NCBI GenBank assembly: GCA_017303635.1
Contig: JAFLCG010000005.1
Coordinates: 124,001-188,000, forward strand
Direction of reading: 5' to 3'
Length of the DNA: 64,000 nt
DNA from: Anaerolineae bacterium
Lineage (GTDB): Bacteria > Chloroflexota > Anaerolineae > Aggregatilineales > Phototrophicaceae
The notes beneath the pieces were generated by a model. That model searched no databases, had not been told where the DNA came from, and saw nothing but the letters and a program-made list of their open reading frames with translations. Position numbers and translations under genes: made by a program. Position 1 is the first letter of the stretch; every line of letters begins with the position of its first letter. Positions 10,501-20,400 of the stretch are shown in pieces.

Positions 10501-11532
10501 GACTGTGCCGCTCGACACATGCGAGCGGACTTCCACAAACAAGGAGACGCCCAGAGCGGCAATCGCTAATGCCAGGAGGATAATCACTTCACGCCAGGGC
10601 AAGCGACGCATATCACCGCGAAAGGCCCACAACATGGTCCCAATCACAGCAACGCCCATAAAGCCAAATACGGCTAATGACCAGCCGATCAGCGTAGAAG
10701 ACTCCAGAGTTGTCTGGCCAGTTGAGATGGTTGTGATCACATTCTCCAGGCCGAGAATCGAATCAACAACATACATCCCCAATGAACCCGTCAAGCCAAG
10801 CAACGCAGCGATGAACAAAAAGTTCATCAATTGGCGACCTTGCCACCGAAAATAGTGCTGCCCCATTCGGACTAACCAATAACCTGTCAGAAACATGCCA
10901 AAGATTGCCACATACATAAAGGCTACTTCTTTGGTCGCCAGGCTCCAAAGCATCGCTGCCGAAAAGATATAGAGCCAGTACGCCTTACGACGCTGCCGAA
11001 TCGGTCCGTTCAAATACATGAACGTACAGTAGACCATCACCATTGTCGCAAAGATTGAAGGCGTATCCTCACGAATATAGCGGTTGTAGTACAAGATCAA
11101 CGGCGAAATCAGGAACATGATCGAGGCCAACAGCGCGCCCCAACGTCCTAACCAACGCCGGAACAGAAGCGGAAACATGACCATCCCTACGCCGAGCACT
11201 GCCGTATAGATACGCGCTGTGAAGTCGTTATCACCAAAAAGAAAGTAATTGAGGGCGGTCATGTGGAACAGGATCGGCCCATGCATCAACGGCGTATGCT
11301 GGAAAATACCATTCGCATACAAATCCCAAGAGAACTTGGTATGGAGGCTCTCATCGTGACTCATGGTGCGTTCACCCAAAATGTAGAAGCGGGTGAAAAT
11401 CGCTAACACCAGAATGACGATATAGGCTACCGTCTCCCAATTACGCGGGAATGTGCGGTTTAACCATTGGGCCAACGGATTTGCAGTCGACTCGGTCATC
11501 GAGACCGAATCAGTGTAAGAACGAGTCGTCAT
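7552..11532 (-). CDS. TIGR03663/Agl23-like membrane glycosyltransferase-type protein fused to an NHL propeller
   Basis: A 1326-residue integral membrane protein. The N-terminal half has the GT39-like layout: first membrane helix, then TMSHDESLHTKF (HDES at 59-62), then HGPILFHMTALNYFLFG, and many further helices to about residue 770. This matches the TIGR03663 family, thought to act on lipid-linked sugars at the outer face of the membrane. From about residue 960 on there are six NHL repeats (for example RPNAVAIGSSGNIYVADTWN and GPRAVAVDAEENVYVADTGN), enough for a six-bladed beta-propeller, presumably extracytoplasmic. Translation may start at the second Met (residue 12). It is the last gene of the glycan block, 16 bases after the anti-sigma gene. 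Donor and acceptor unknown. Confidence 0.85.
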   Translation of the reverse strand: MTTRSYTDSVSMTESTANPLAQWLNRTFPRNWETVAYIVILVLAIFTRFYILGERTMSHDESLHTKFSWDLYANGIFQHTPLMHGPILFHMTALNYFLFGDNDFTARIYTAVLGVGMVMFPLLFRRWLGRWGALLASIMFLISPLILYYNRYIREDTPSIFATMVMVYCTFMYLNGPIRQRRKAYWLYIFSAAMLWSLATKEVAFMYVAIFGMFLTGYWLVRMGQHYFRWQGRQLMNFLFIAALLGLTGSLGMYVVDSILGLENVITTISTGQTTLESSTLIGWSLAVFGFMGVAVIGTMLWAFRGDMRRLPWREVIILLALAIAALGVSLFVEVRSHVSSGTVQTAVPAEPGAVDLAATGVTTYPIYFYIYVGISAVAIAFILFVRSRGGMKVVWKRFPEFDLLVIMGTLIYPWGVPLIFKLMGASMMDMGSLARTIHAAVPLPVDLTSFYAQVFMTFVGLLPSFAVGITLGLAWNWRRWLISTVVFYLLFIFFFTTVFTNINGIGTGLIGSLGYWLEQQGERRGSQPQYYYLLVILPMYEFLPIIGSVLAMFTGLFMFWRFRRQGLIAHTKRKVEDLLADDSDMLLTEPRPETLRDWVSSPNYLRYVPFLLFVSWWAVVNTIALTLAGEKMPWLGTHMTTPMILLAAWYFGRMIDKVSAQQFWRGGWLHLLLLPVLFVAGAQIVAPFLFSGGVGGLEQVQLARLFQWFGGIVIAGIVIYGIFWVVRRTDWVTLRRMTAVAVFAGLSLLTFRSAWMASFINYDQATEFLVYAHGGPSNKRVTEQLEEWSLKTNDGLAIAFAYDNQISWPGAWYFRDFTDARYLGENPSPRDMEDRDVIIVGERNRASVQVALEDRYFEFDYIRMWWPMQDYFDLNATRVLNALDFNPANTTAAQIRQGIWDIWWARDYTTYGTATGKDFTINRWPVSDRMYVFVRKDLASQVWTLGVGQGTAANPATQQEINLCSANWQPLQPIFSFGSVGTAVGQMNYPRQLALAANGNLIVPEEFNYRLSIFQPDGNSAGVIGQQGRLYEADDPLFGRPNDASTGGYLNRPNAVAIGSSGNIYVADTWNFRVQVFTADGNFIRSWGTRAELGSGAPIEPRDGLWGPRAVAVDAEENVYVADTGNKRVRVYTRDGIWLRDIGSGGNGEGQLDEPSGLLISPDGLLWVADTWNRRISVFNLDGSPAQRFTRQDGTLSNNFRVRAWLEDLGNRPYLAFDPVRQYLYVTDPDAGRVLVYNSNGTCIGSFGQLNRETPGPGEFNSIGGIVVDAVGNVWISDAPTARLMLFSPFTLPPDAAGSVPAAPVGVESTQELLPEVTPEATASG

Positions 11533-11548
11533 ACCAGTAACTCAACCT

Positions 11549-12079
11549 TCATGGAGTCATAATCGAAAGGACGGTCAGGGATTCAGTCCGGTAAGCTGCA
11601 TCCGGCGTAGAAGCCGGCGTATCAGGAAGCGTTTCACTTAGAGTTACAGCACCATTTGGTGATGGAGTAGCCCGCTCCAACAGAAGCACTACGGCATGAG
11701 AACGCGGCGCAGGTGGGGTTGGCGGTGTTGCCCAAGCGATACCACTACGACCAAAAGTCATTGGAACCAAGAGCATCAATAATAAAGCTGTGGCTAACAA
11801 GGCATAGCGAACTGGTGGATTTGACTCTGTTGGCCTTGCCAGATCAACCTGAATACCCTGCCATACCCGCCCAAAATCTACCGGAGGCGGAGCCATCAAC
11901 ACCTGACGCATCTCCTGCTCAAGGACTTGATTGTTGCGATAGAGAGCATAGCAAGAATCACAGGCGTGCAGATGCTGAGCGATACGTCGCTGGAGGGCCG
12001 GATGAATTTCACCTGAGCGGTAAGCCGCCAAGTGCTGCTGGACAGCCTCGCAGCAGATTGGTCGCGGGCGGTTCATCAA
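11549..12079 (-). CDS. Zinc-finger anti-sigma factor, single-pass membrane
   Basis: A 176-residue protein with an N-terminal ZAS (zinc anti-sigma) module: HLHACDSC gives the H-x3-C-x2-C pattern (His36, Cys40, Cys43), with Cys9/Cys10 ahead of it. A membrane helix (YALLATALLLMLLVPMTF) follows near residues 105-125, then a Pro/Thr-rich external segment of about 50 residues. Its start overlaps the sigma gene stop by 4 bases (ATGA), so the pair is translationally coupled. It should hold the ECF sigma factor at the membrane until an envelope signal releases it. The signal is unknown. Confidence 0.88.
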   Translation of the reverse strand: MMNRPRPICCEAVQQHLAAYRSGEIHPALQRRIAQHLHACDSCYALYRNNQVLEQEMRQVLMAPPPVDFGRVWQGIQVDLARPTESNPPVRYALLATALLLMLLVPMTFGRSGIAWATPPTPPAPRSHAVVLLLERATPSPNGAVTLSETLPDTPASTPDAAYRTESLTVLSIMTP

Positions 12080-12714
12080 GCTTCCATCCTCAGCAAATCG
12101 GCCAACAGACTTGGAGCTTCGGTCTGAAGAAGGCCGCGCAAGCGTTCATGGGCTAACCGGACTCGACTTTCTGCTGTTTTTTGTGGACACCCGATGACTT
12201 CGGCAATTTCCCGATAGGTCAGACCATGTCCATAACGTAATACAACCGCTTCCCGCAAGGCAGGTGAAAGATCGGCCAAGGCGGACTCGACGGAAACGCG
12301 CAAATCATTACGAGCCAAGCGGGCTTCAGGCGTTTCGGCTCGGGGAGCTGGGAGATCAATTGGTAGCAAACTCGCCAGATCAATCCAAGGCAAGTGCTTC
12401 CGTCGATAGACATTTCGGCAGCGACTCAAGGCAATCGTATATAACCAGGTTTTGAAGGATGCCCGCTTTGAGTCAAACCGGCGCAGATTGCGGAAGGCGT
12501 ACACAAAGGCCTCCTGCATCACATCCTCAGCATCCTGGCGATTCATCAACAAACCGTAGCATAAGCGGTAAATCAGCGGCGAACACTGAGTGTACAAGGC
12601 CTCATAAGCCCCTTGGTCACCACTCAAGGATCGCGCAACCAGTTCGTGCAGTATTTCTGGCTCGGCAGCATTCATCGCAGCTATCCCAGTGGATACATTC
12701 GGGTCATTGTCCAT
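12076..12714 (-). CDS. ECF-type RNA polymerase sigma factor
   Basis: A 212-residue group 4 sigma factor. Region 2 is clear (GAYEALYTQCSPLIYRLCYG, then DAEDVMQEAFVYAFRNLRRF at 61-80 and FKTWLYTIALSRCRN). Region 4 (about 147-195) contains LSPALREAVVLRYGHGLTY and EIAEVIGCPQKTAESRVR, the helix-turn-helix that reads the -35 box. Regions 1 and 3 are absent, as in ECF factors. It lies between two TIGR03663-type glycan genes on the same strand, with gaps of only 26 and 16 bases around the pair. It therefore probably controls this glycan operon in response to the membrane-bound anti-sigma encoded next to it. Confidence 0.93.
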   Translation of the reverse strand: MDNDPNVSTGIAAMNAAEPEILHELVARSLSGDQGAYEALYTQCSPLIYRLCYGLLMNRQDAEDVMQEAFVYAFRNLRRFDSKRASFKTWLYTIALSRCRNVYRRKHLPWIDLASLLPIDLPAPRAETPEARLARNDLRVSVESALADLSPALREAVVLRYGHGLTYREIAEVIGCPQKTAESRVRLAHERLRGLLQTEAPSLLADLLRMEA

Positions 12715-12740
12715 TTATACACAACCCTGTTACACTTTCC

Positions 12741-14627
12741 TTACGGTTGAGTTTGGAACGGTACGCCGTCATAAATGTCCTGTCGCAACCAGAGCACCAC
12801 ACGTTCGGAAGGGAGTGGCACTTCCCGAACGCGGCGCTGCAAATACCACGCCACAAACTCAATGGGTTGCAAACCCGATCCTTCCCAAGCTTGCCTGATG
12901 GTAAAGGTCTTACCGACATAAGGCCCACCGAGGTCCGGGGGTTCGAGAGTCTCCGGCAAAATGACGATTTCCTGGGAACGCGCTTCCGAAATATCATTGA
13001 TAAAGCGGATGTCCTGGACTTCGCGCAAAGCCCAGGCTACTTCTCCATCCGGAGGAACCAAGGCCACAACAGGGAGCACGGTCGGTTCACCACCCGTTTC
13101 ACGCGTCGAAACCTCTATCAGCGTTTGACGCAGCAGATGGACTTCCGGACTGACAGCCTCACGGTTCCACCATTCGGTGGCATTGGCAGATGTATAGACT
13201 GCGGCCCGCCAACCACTACCAAGGCTGGTCAGTAGTCCAAAAGCCATAAGGCCCAGCAATGCTCCACGCATCGTCACCGGTACCCGCCAGACGCTGGCAG
13301 CCAAAAACCCACCAATCACCATAAAGAGCAGTGTAATCACCACCCAAACGAGGCTCACTGCATTCACACTACCGGGTTGCAGGATCGTATCGGGTGCCTG
13401 CAACAGAGACCGGCCAAGTGATTGTAGATGAATACTCAACATCGCCAACAAGAAAAAAGCGACTAGTGCGATCAAAGCACGCGACCAGGGCGGCACCTCT
13501 CCCCAGACTGGATCAGGCACTAATTCTTCAAGTAGAACGATCACCAGATGAGAGACAAGCAGCGCCAGCGGCAAGATCAGCCATAGAGCATGATCCGCAC
13601 CAGCACCCCGATAGAATGCTCCAGCAACCAGACCAAAGAAAGCAGTTGCGCCAGCAAAACGATCAATCCAGGTAATGCGCCCCGCCTGCCCCAACCAGAA
13701 CCAAGCGACAAGTCCTAAGAGCACCAACCAGGGTTCGTAAAACAGGGTTGTGAGTATAGGAAACAAGGCAGGCAAGCCGGGTTGACCGGTGGTTAAGCCA
13801 CGAACAAATACGCTCAAGGACTCACCGATCACGTTCAAACCAGCAGGATAAATCAGAACCAGCGTGCTCAACAAAACAATGACCAATAGGGATATGATAG
13901 CGCTTTCAAGCCTAGGCCATGATCGCAGGCGCTCTTCAATCTTCATACTGAGCGCTTCAACCTGCTCATCCGGCAAATCATCTATTTCCTTCGGTGTAAA
14001 CTGCCAGGCAACATATCCCGCCAGCAGCACGATCAGCGCAGTCAAGACACCCGTTGGATCGGTGAGGAGTATCAAGACCATCAGACAAACTGCCACTAAA
14101 ACTGCCCAGGATTTTCGTCCGGTCAATAAATAGCGATGTGCTGCCCATAAACCCAGTACGACGCTCAGTGCAGACCAGATCATCGCAGAGTCCGTACGTG
14201 AGCTGATGAGCAGTATTGGCGAGACCACCAGTAGGAGCGCTAACACAAAAGCGCGCCCAACCCCCAATACATTGCGGAAAAGCAGTGGCGACAGGAGAAG
14301 AGCAACGCTGGCCAAGATCGTCAGCAAGCGAGCCGAAAATTCACTTGCGCCCAGCAGGGTAAAGGCAATCACATGACCCGTAAACAAGAGCGAGCTCTGT
14401 GGAGCTATTGGTTCCAGACCAGGAATCGGTTGCACAACACGCCATGCTGCCAGCGCCTGCCGCGCCTCATATTCGCGTAGCGGCACCGTATCGACTTCAG
14501 CAAGTCTTAGAACGATGGCAAACACGATCAGCAGCGCGTAGGCCACCGTCTCCATCGAGAAAACAGCACGACCTGTGGAACGAGCGCTTGATGGATTGAT
14601 CGCACCAGTATTCACTATCGAGGCCAT
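12741..14627 (-). CDS. TIGR03663-like polytopic membrane protein lacking the HDES motif
   Basis: A 628-residue protein with a dozen or so hydrophobic helices. Its start aligns by eye with the 1326-residue protein downstream: METVAYALLIVFAIVLRLAE against WETVAYIVILVLAIFTRFYI. At the position of that protein's acidic HDES motif it has PLREYEARQAL. Its C-terminal soluble segment also matches (VVLWLRQDIYDG against MYVFVRKDLASQ), but no NHL repeats follow. I infer a paralogue with an altered, perhaps inactive, first-loop site. It is first in a tight run with the sigma, anti-sigma and NHL-fused genes. No function can be assigned from sequence alone. Confidence 0.75.
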   Translation of the reverse strand: MASIVNTGAINPSSARSTGRAVFSMETVAYALLIVFAIVLRLAEVDTVPLREYEARQALAAWRVVQPIPGLEPIAPQSSLLFTGHVIAFTLLGASEFSARLLTILASVALLLSPLLFRNVLGVGRAFVLALLLVVSPILLISSRTDSAMIWSALSVVLGLWAAHRYLLTGRKSWAVLVAVCLMVLILLTDPTGVLTALIVLLAGYVAWQFTPKEIDDLPDEQVEALSMKIEERLRSWPRLESAIISLLVIVLLSTLVLIYPAGLNVIGESLSVFVRGLTTGQPGLPALFPILTTLFYEPWLVLLGLVAWFWLGQAGRITWIDRFAGATAFFGLVAGAFYRGAGADHALWLILPLALLVSHLVIVLLEELVPDPVWGEVPPWSRALIALVAFFLLAMLSIHLQSLGRSLLQAPDTILQPGSVNAVSLVWVVITLLFMVIGGFLAASVWRVPVTMRGALLGLMAFGLLTSLGSGWRAAVYTSANATEWWNREAVSPEVHLLRQTLIEVSTRETGGEPTVLPVVALVPPDGEVAWALREVQDIRFINDISEARSQEIVILPETLEPPDLGGPYVGKTFTIRQAWEGSGLQPIEFVAWYLQRRVREVPLPSERVVLWLRQDIYDGVPFQTQP

Positions 14628-14857
14628 AACGCCCTACTCTCTACGTTGAACTTAAGCTCTATATTCATCACGAAAATTGCAAATCGCACCGTTCACCCCA
14701 AAACACCTTTGGCAATGTCATTCATGGTGTCCGTATCACTATCTGATCGTGACTGAAACAAACGGTGCTGGGGAGCCGATCTAGCTCAGAGAGCGATCCC
14801 TAGAGCAACACTAGTGAGCTTTAGAAGCGGATCATGTGTTCCGATCCGTTCGGTCAG

Positions 14858-17449
14858 TCACCGGTCAACTGTTTGTAAAGCAGTATCAGTCACCCGATAA
14901 AAGACGCTGGCCCCACGCTGACAGACCGGCTCTAATGCTTCCATGAACTTTTCTTCACCCACGCTGCCATAGGTCTGACGTTCGCTAAAGCCATAAAAGA
15001 TGTAGTCGATTCCATAGCGCTGAACGATTGGTACCACCACATCCCAACGCAGATCCTTATACAGGGTTTCAATATCGGGCTCGCGAGTACCAACCACCTC
15101 ATTGTAGGTCGAACCACGCCACTGCCCTTGATGGTTACGCCAACCTAACACAATCGGCACACCGGTTATCCCTGGGACACGGCCCGTCGGATAGGGGATG
15201 TTATAGGCACCACCCAATGCTTCAACCACGACTACATCTCCGGGCTCAACCTGCTCACCAAAGCATTGGATGGAAGCATAATCGTCTCCACCAATGAGGG
15301 TGCTACCGCCATCCAGCGTCAAGCCATCATCTGGTGTCCGAGCAGCAAATTCCACTTGAGTCCGCGTCCGAATGCCGAAGATGGGATATAAGAGTCCCAC
15401 CAATATCAGCACAGTGGTCATCGTGGCAAAGGCGGCTCGATAAATGGGACCAACACGGCGCTCCGAACTACTGCTGAGAATGGCATAGACCGCCCAGGCG
15501 CTGGCGATACTGAACAACAGCCAAGCCTGATAGTAGAACTTGAAGATGGTATTGATGCGAACACCGAAGTTATCCCGCAAGAAGAAGAATTCAGGAATGA
15601 GGGTCAGCCCCACCCCAGCGCCGATCAGCACCAGGGCGTAACCGGAGGCAGCCGGATAACCGACAATGACTTCCGGGCGATCATCATCCACCAAGGGGTT
15701 AACACGGGGGAACAACCGGGCCACGATCACCCAGATGGCGGCTAGTAACAACAATGTCGTCAAAAGTGCTTGAATGCGGCGGCTGGCAATAACCGGCAGA
15801 ACAGCACCCCATCCACCGTATTGATCGACAAACTGGAGAATACCAGCGCGCAATTGGGGGACAATCGCAGCCAACGCCACAAGAATCAGGACGAAGCCAA
15901 TCAGCCCCAGCAAAATATAGGCAGTAGCAGCGCCACCAAAACCCCAATTCGGTCTGACAGTCGCCGAACGCACTTCATAGGTCAGGTAGAAAGCCAATAT
16001 CAGGATAAAAGCACCGAACATGATGAAATACTGCTGCGGCAGGGTCGGAGTCAACAGATTAGGGACGAAGCCCGATGCCTGAGAACGGAAGCTCACCAAG
16101 AACGGCAGATAATAGATAATCGCCAAAATGCCAACAGACAGGCCAAAAACAACGACCCCAATCCAATCCGGGATGAACAGACGGCCATGACCGCGCAGGT
16201 AACGCCGCAGTACATCCAGGCCAACCAACACCGCCAGATAGACTGGCCCATCCCACGTATTGAGGAAGATCAAGCCGCCAATGATCAGGGCATAGAAAAG
16301 AGTCTCCGACCGAGTGGGTGAACGCCAGCTCAAGAGCAGGTTGAGAGCAGCCCCTAACGCCAATGCCACAAACGGAAGTGCCATCACATGGGGGTGACTA
16401 TCGGCTAACAGAAAACTGAATTGGGGGAATTCATTGATCGGCGTGGTTCCAGTGGAACCATCGACATTGTAATCACGGAGTGTGCGGCTGGCGCGGAACC
16501 ACCACCAACCATCCCAGACATTGGGATCCAGCGCCTTGGGCTGAAGCGTAACGGGCTGGTCATCCGGCATGCCCGCAGCACGGGCCTGCTCGCGCTCCGG
16601 ATAGACATCGCGCTCTTCATTGCCCATAAAGCTCAAGTAGGCTTCAGGAGCAATCCGAGTCTGATAAGGCAACTCGATCAGCAAAAACTGAAGATTGCCC
16701 ATCAAAATGACCATCACCATACCTAGCAGGCCAGACAAAATGGCTGCCCGCCGATTGGGACGTGATGGCTCAGTCTCCTGGTAGACGGGAATGGTCATGC
16801 GGCGGGAGCGCACTAAATTATAGACCACGCCAAAAACAGTCAGCCCGGTCAAGGCGAAGAGCAAGGCGATAAAGGCATTGTAGCCGACTGGCCCGCTGAC
16901 CCCACTCGCAAGCGAAAGCATGGCCGCGATCAGATAACCAAAGTAGTAGTAACTGATCGAATAGCCCGAGAGCCACGGATCCGGCGGCGGAAAAGTCTGG
17001 CCGCGCAGAATGCCACTGATGAACATTAAATCCATCGGCTTCTCGGTCGCAGAAAGCCCATTCTGATAGGCCCGAACGGTTATCCAGCCGACAAATAACA
17101 GTACGAACAGTATTTCTGCACTGATGACCACGCTTCGGTTCTCGCGCCACCAGGTTCGCAGGTCGATGCGCTGACCACTGAAGTACAGTAGCAATCCCAG
17201 TATCAGGACAATCAGCCAGCTCAGGAGAATGCCGCCCGTATCATTCCGGAGGAAACCAAGACTGCCCAACAACCAGTAGACATACCCCACCAACAGAAGG
17301 CCTGCCGCCCGGGCCAGTGTATAGCCACGATCTGGCAAACCACCCAACAGGCGAGCGCACAAAGGCAGTGCAGCTGCACCAGCGGCCGCTACCAGTAACC
17401 ACCAACTGACAATGATCCAGCCCTCTCGGGCGAGCCACTCAAATACCAC
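14858..17449 (-). CDS. Chlor_Arch_YYY / DUF2298 polytopic membrane protein
   Basis: An 863-residue, very hydrophobic protein with the family hallmark SYYYFGYLIAAML after the PMDLMFISGILRG and FPPPDPWLSGY segments. A long non-membrane loop follows (about 250-330), then FLLADSHPHVMALP and LIFLNTWDGPVYL. It has a C-terminal soluble region with PIVLGWRNHQGQWRG. The whole plan recurs in the C-terminal half of the upstream 1776-residue protein. The start is GTG (17447-17449), overlapping the upstream stop by 11 bases with GAGG ahead of it. The family is found in Chloroflexi and archaea near TIGR03663 genes. A role in surface-glycan synthesis is likely but unproven. Confidence 0.87.
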   Translation of the reverse strand: MVFEWLAREGWIIVSWWLLVAAAGAAALPLCARLLGGLPDRGYTLARAAGLLLVGYVYWLLGSLGFLRNDTGGILLSWLIVLILGLLLYFSGQRIDLRTWWRENRSVVISAEILFVLLFVGWITVRAYQNGLSATEKPMDLMFISGILRGQTFPPPDPWLSGYSISYYYFGYLIAAMLSLASGVSGPVGYNAFIALLFALTGLTVFGVVYNLVRSRRMTIPVYQETEPSRPNRRAAILSGLLGMVMVILMGNLQFLLIELPYQTRIAPEAYLSFMGNEERDVYPEREQARAAGMPDDQPVTLQPKALDPNVWDGWWWFRASRTLRDYNVDGSTGTTPINEFPQFSFLLADSHPHVMALPFVALALGAALNLLLSWRSPTRSETLFYALIIGGLIFLNTWDGPVYLAVLVGLDVLRRYLRGHGRLFIPDWIGVVVFGLSVGILAIIYYLPFLVSFRSQASGFVPNLLTPTLPQQYFIMFGAFILILAFYLTYEVRSATVRPNWGFGGAATAYILLGLIGFVLILVALAAIVPQLRAGILQFVDQYGGWGAVLPVIASRRIQALLTTLLLLAAIWVIVARLFPRVNPLVDDDRPEVIVGYPAASGYALVLIGAGVGLTLIPEFFFLRDNFGVRINTIFKFYYQAWLLFSIASAWAVYAILSSSSERRVGPIYRAAFATMTTVLILVGLLYPIFGIRTRTQVEFAARTPDDGLTLDGGSTLIGGDDYASIQCFGEQVEPGDVVVVEALGGAYNIPYPTGRVPGITGVPIVLGWRNHQGQWRGSTYNEVVGTREPDIETLYKDLRWDVVVPIVQRYGIDYIFYGFSERQTYGSVGEEKFMEALEPVCQRGASVFYRVTDTALQTVDR

Positions 17450-20400
17450 CGGGGGCCACCTCGTTCAAGCCGAAGAGCGCATCACGCTGCACTTCGTACA
17501 ATTTGGTCGTACCTTGTTCGTAGACAATCTTCAACAAGCCCTGCTCTACCATCAGGTCAAACTTCGCCAGAGCCTCCGGCAAATAGTAGGCACGTTCCAG
17601 ATTGCCCACCACAATATAACTCACATCATAGCGTTGTAGGATGCTCCAGGCCGTCGGAATATCCAGAGTCGAGTAAAAGCCATTGACATTCGCGACACGC
17701 AAATCCACGTAACGAGGCTGCGGATCGAAAGTGCGCTGCTGGGTCTGATGGAAGCGCCAGCCCACCACTGAAGGCAAACCCGTATAGATGGCGATACGGC
17801 TCTGCCAGGTATACTCCCCGGTGCCACGCCCTTCCATAATCACGGGGGTGCCGATGATGTTCTCTTGCATCCACCGAATCAGGTTATAGTCATCGACCAA
17901 GGGAAAGTAGGTCAGATCGTTATTCATATCCCGAATATAGCGGTCCCCTTCCAAACGCATGGCCCCCTGCATGTAGGCCATACCGTCCAGCGTTAAGGGG
18001 GTCTCCGGAGTCATACGGTCTTGTGACCGTCCCCGACTCGCCATCAAGGGGAACAGAGCTGCCGAGAACACCAACACCATCACCAGAGCATACCAAACCG
18101 ATTGAACGGCCACAGGCCAACGCCCTGATCCCCGTAGGAGCCAGGCAACCGCAACCCCGCCAACGACCCCGAACATTAGCCAAGCCTGGATGTAGAACTT
18201 AAAGACCGTATTCTGCCGGCCTATATCACCCACAAGGACAACCATTTCCACAAACAACGTCAATGCAACGGCGACACCGGCCAAGGCCAGCACATATTGC
18301 ATCTCACGAGATTGATCGGTTCGGAAGAAGAGGACTCCAATCCAGACCAATAGAGGCAGGCTGATAATAGCCGTCGGCACGGCGCGAACTAACGGCAGTG
18401 AGCCACCATCCAGCGCCGGGATACCGAAGAAAGCCAGCACAATCGTAAGCAGCAGCAAGCCTACAACGATACATAACCAGGCGATGACCCGTACTGCCGC
18501 ACCACGCAGCGAGCGGACATAAACGGTTCGCAACCACCGCCCAGTATCCCAGACCAACAAAGAGGTCAACAAAAACAGGAAGAGTCCATGTACGGTAAGG
18601 TACATCCACATCTGAGTACGGACTTCATTCATGATGCGGGCTGAACTGTAGGCTGTCGCAAACCAAGTCAGATAAGGCAGCGCAACCAGCCAATGCAAGG
18701 CGATAAATCCACCCACACGACCAGCCAGTTCCAAGAGCGCTCGACGAGTCAAACGTCGCGAGTGCCCAATCCACCAGGCAAATCCCAAACCCAGCACGCT
18801 GAGAGCAGCTGAAGTCGGCCAATCCCAGGTATTGGTGGGCCGCAACAAACCGACCATCAAAGCCCCAAAAAAGATGGCAAGGAATACGCTCAAGCGCGTA
18901 CGATCCTTCATTCCAGCAGCCATGATCTCATGCAGGACAAAGCCTAACACCGCAATAAACATCGGCATGGCGATCATATGTGCATGGAGGTCGCCATAGA
19001 CAAAGGTGAAGAAAGGGAATTCTGCAATTGCACTGTCATATTCTGGCGTGCCGCCAGTTGGTTCACTCAAAACCCGCGTTGGTGCCCAGTACCAACGCCC
19101 CGGTGAAATGGGCAGTGGTTCGCCACGCAGCATCCGGGTTAGACCGCGCCATGCGCTCAGGAAAGGTGATTGAGATTCAGAAGCGGCCTGCTCAGCGAGG
19201 CGAGTTAAGGTTTCGCCTTCAGGAACAGCTCCATTATTTTGGGCTGAATACTCATTGGTAAGATAGGTTTGCAAACCAGTCGGGTTGTTAAAGTATCCAG
19301 CAGGTAACAGCGCCTCGGAAAGAAAGACACGTGGGGTATCCAGATTGCCAAAAACACCCGTGAGCAACAGCGCCGCAATACCGGCTACCCAGGGGTTACC
19401 CAAGCGCGGAGCAGGCTTGGAAGGCTCATCCTGTACGGAAGGAGCAGTCCGATCACGCAAGGCGCTGACTAGGTTGAAAGCTACTGAGAACGTTCCAACC
19501 CCAATCACCGCAAAAATCGTAGGAATGATGAGGTTATAGGCTATCGAGGGCACCATCTTTAGAAGCAGAACAGGTGCACCAACTGTCACATAACCGTAGA
19601 AGTAGTAATTGATATAGCCACCGGCATACCAGGGATCCACCGGCGGAAAGACAGTACTCCGCAGTACCCCGTTGAAGTACGCAAAGTCCATCGGCTTCTC
19701 GCCACCATAGACGTTATGCCAGAGGTCCGGGTTGGTCAGGCGGATCGCCAAATAGAAGGCAAACAACAACCACGTCAGCAGTTCAATCCAGAACAGCTTC
19801 ACTGCATTGGCCTTCAAGTATTCCCATAGTGCTGTCCGTTGCCGCCAGGCTAACCATCCACTGATGAGCGCCATCACAATCAACGCGCCCAGCACACCGA
19901 ACTGTGACCAGGCTGGCAACCGCGCGCTCGCCAGCACATAGGGCACCCACGCAATGAAGACTAGTCCACCAAATTTGGCTAACCCATATCCTCGGTCAGC
20001 TAGTGCCGGGAAGGCGGTGAATAAGATCGGCCAGGCAGCCAGGCCGATTACCACCATCGTTAGCCACCAGGCGCCGACACTGAAGGCCTGATTGGTGTTT
20101 ACCACACTCTGGCTATCAAAGCGTTCCGACCAGGTACCATTCTCATATTGGGTCTGGCGCATCTCTGGCGGAAATTGGAGTGCCGTAGGGATCGGATCCG
20201 CCGGAAGAGAATATAAAGGTGCGACCCCAGCCATCTGCGTACTGCAGAAGAAGTTGGTTTCGCTATCCAGCGGCAAGTTCACACAAGCTCGAGATGCTGG
20301 AACCGTTTCGACTTTATTCAGCGGAACACTATTCAAAATAGTGCGCGTATTTTCCGGTGTATACGCCTCGGTCTTACGAAAGATCATCACTGCTGGATGG

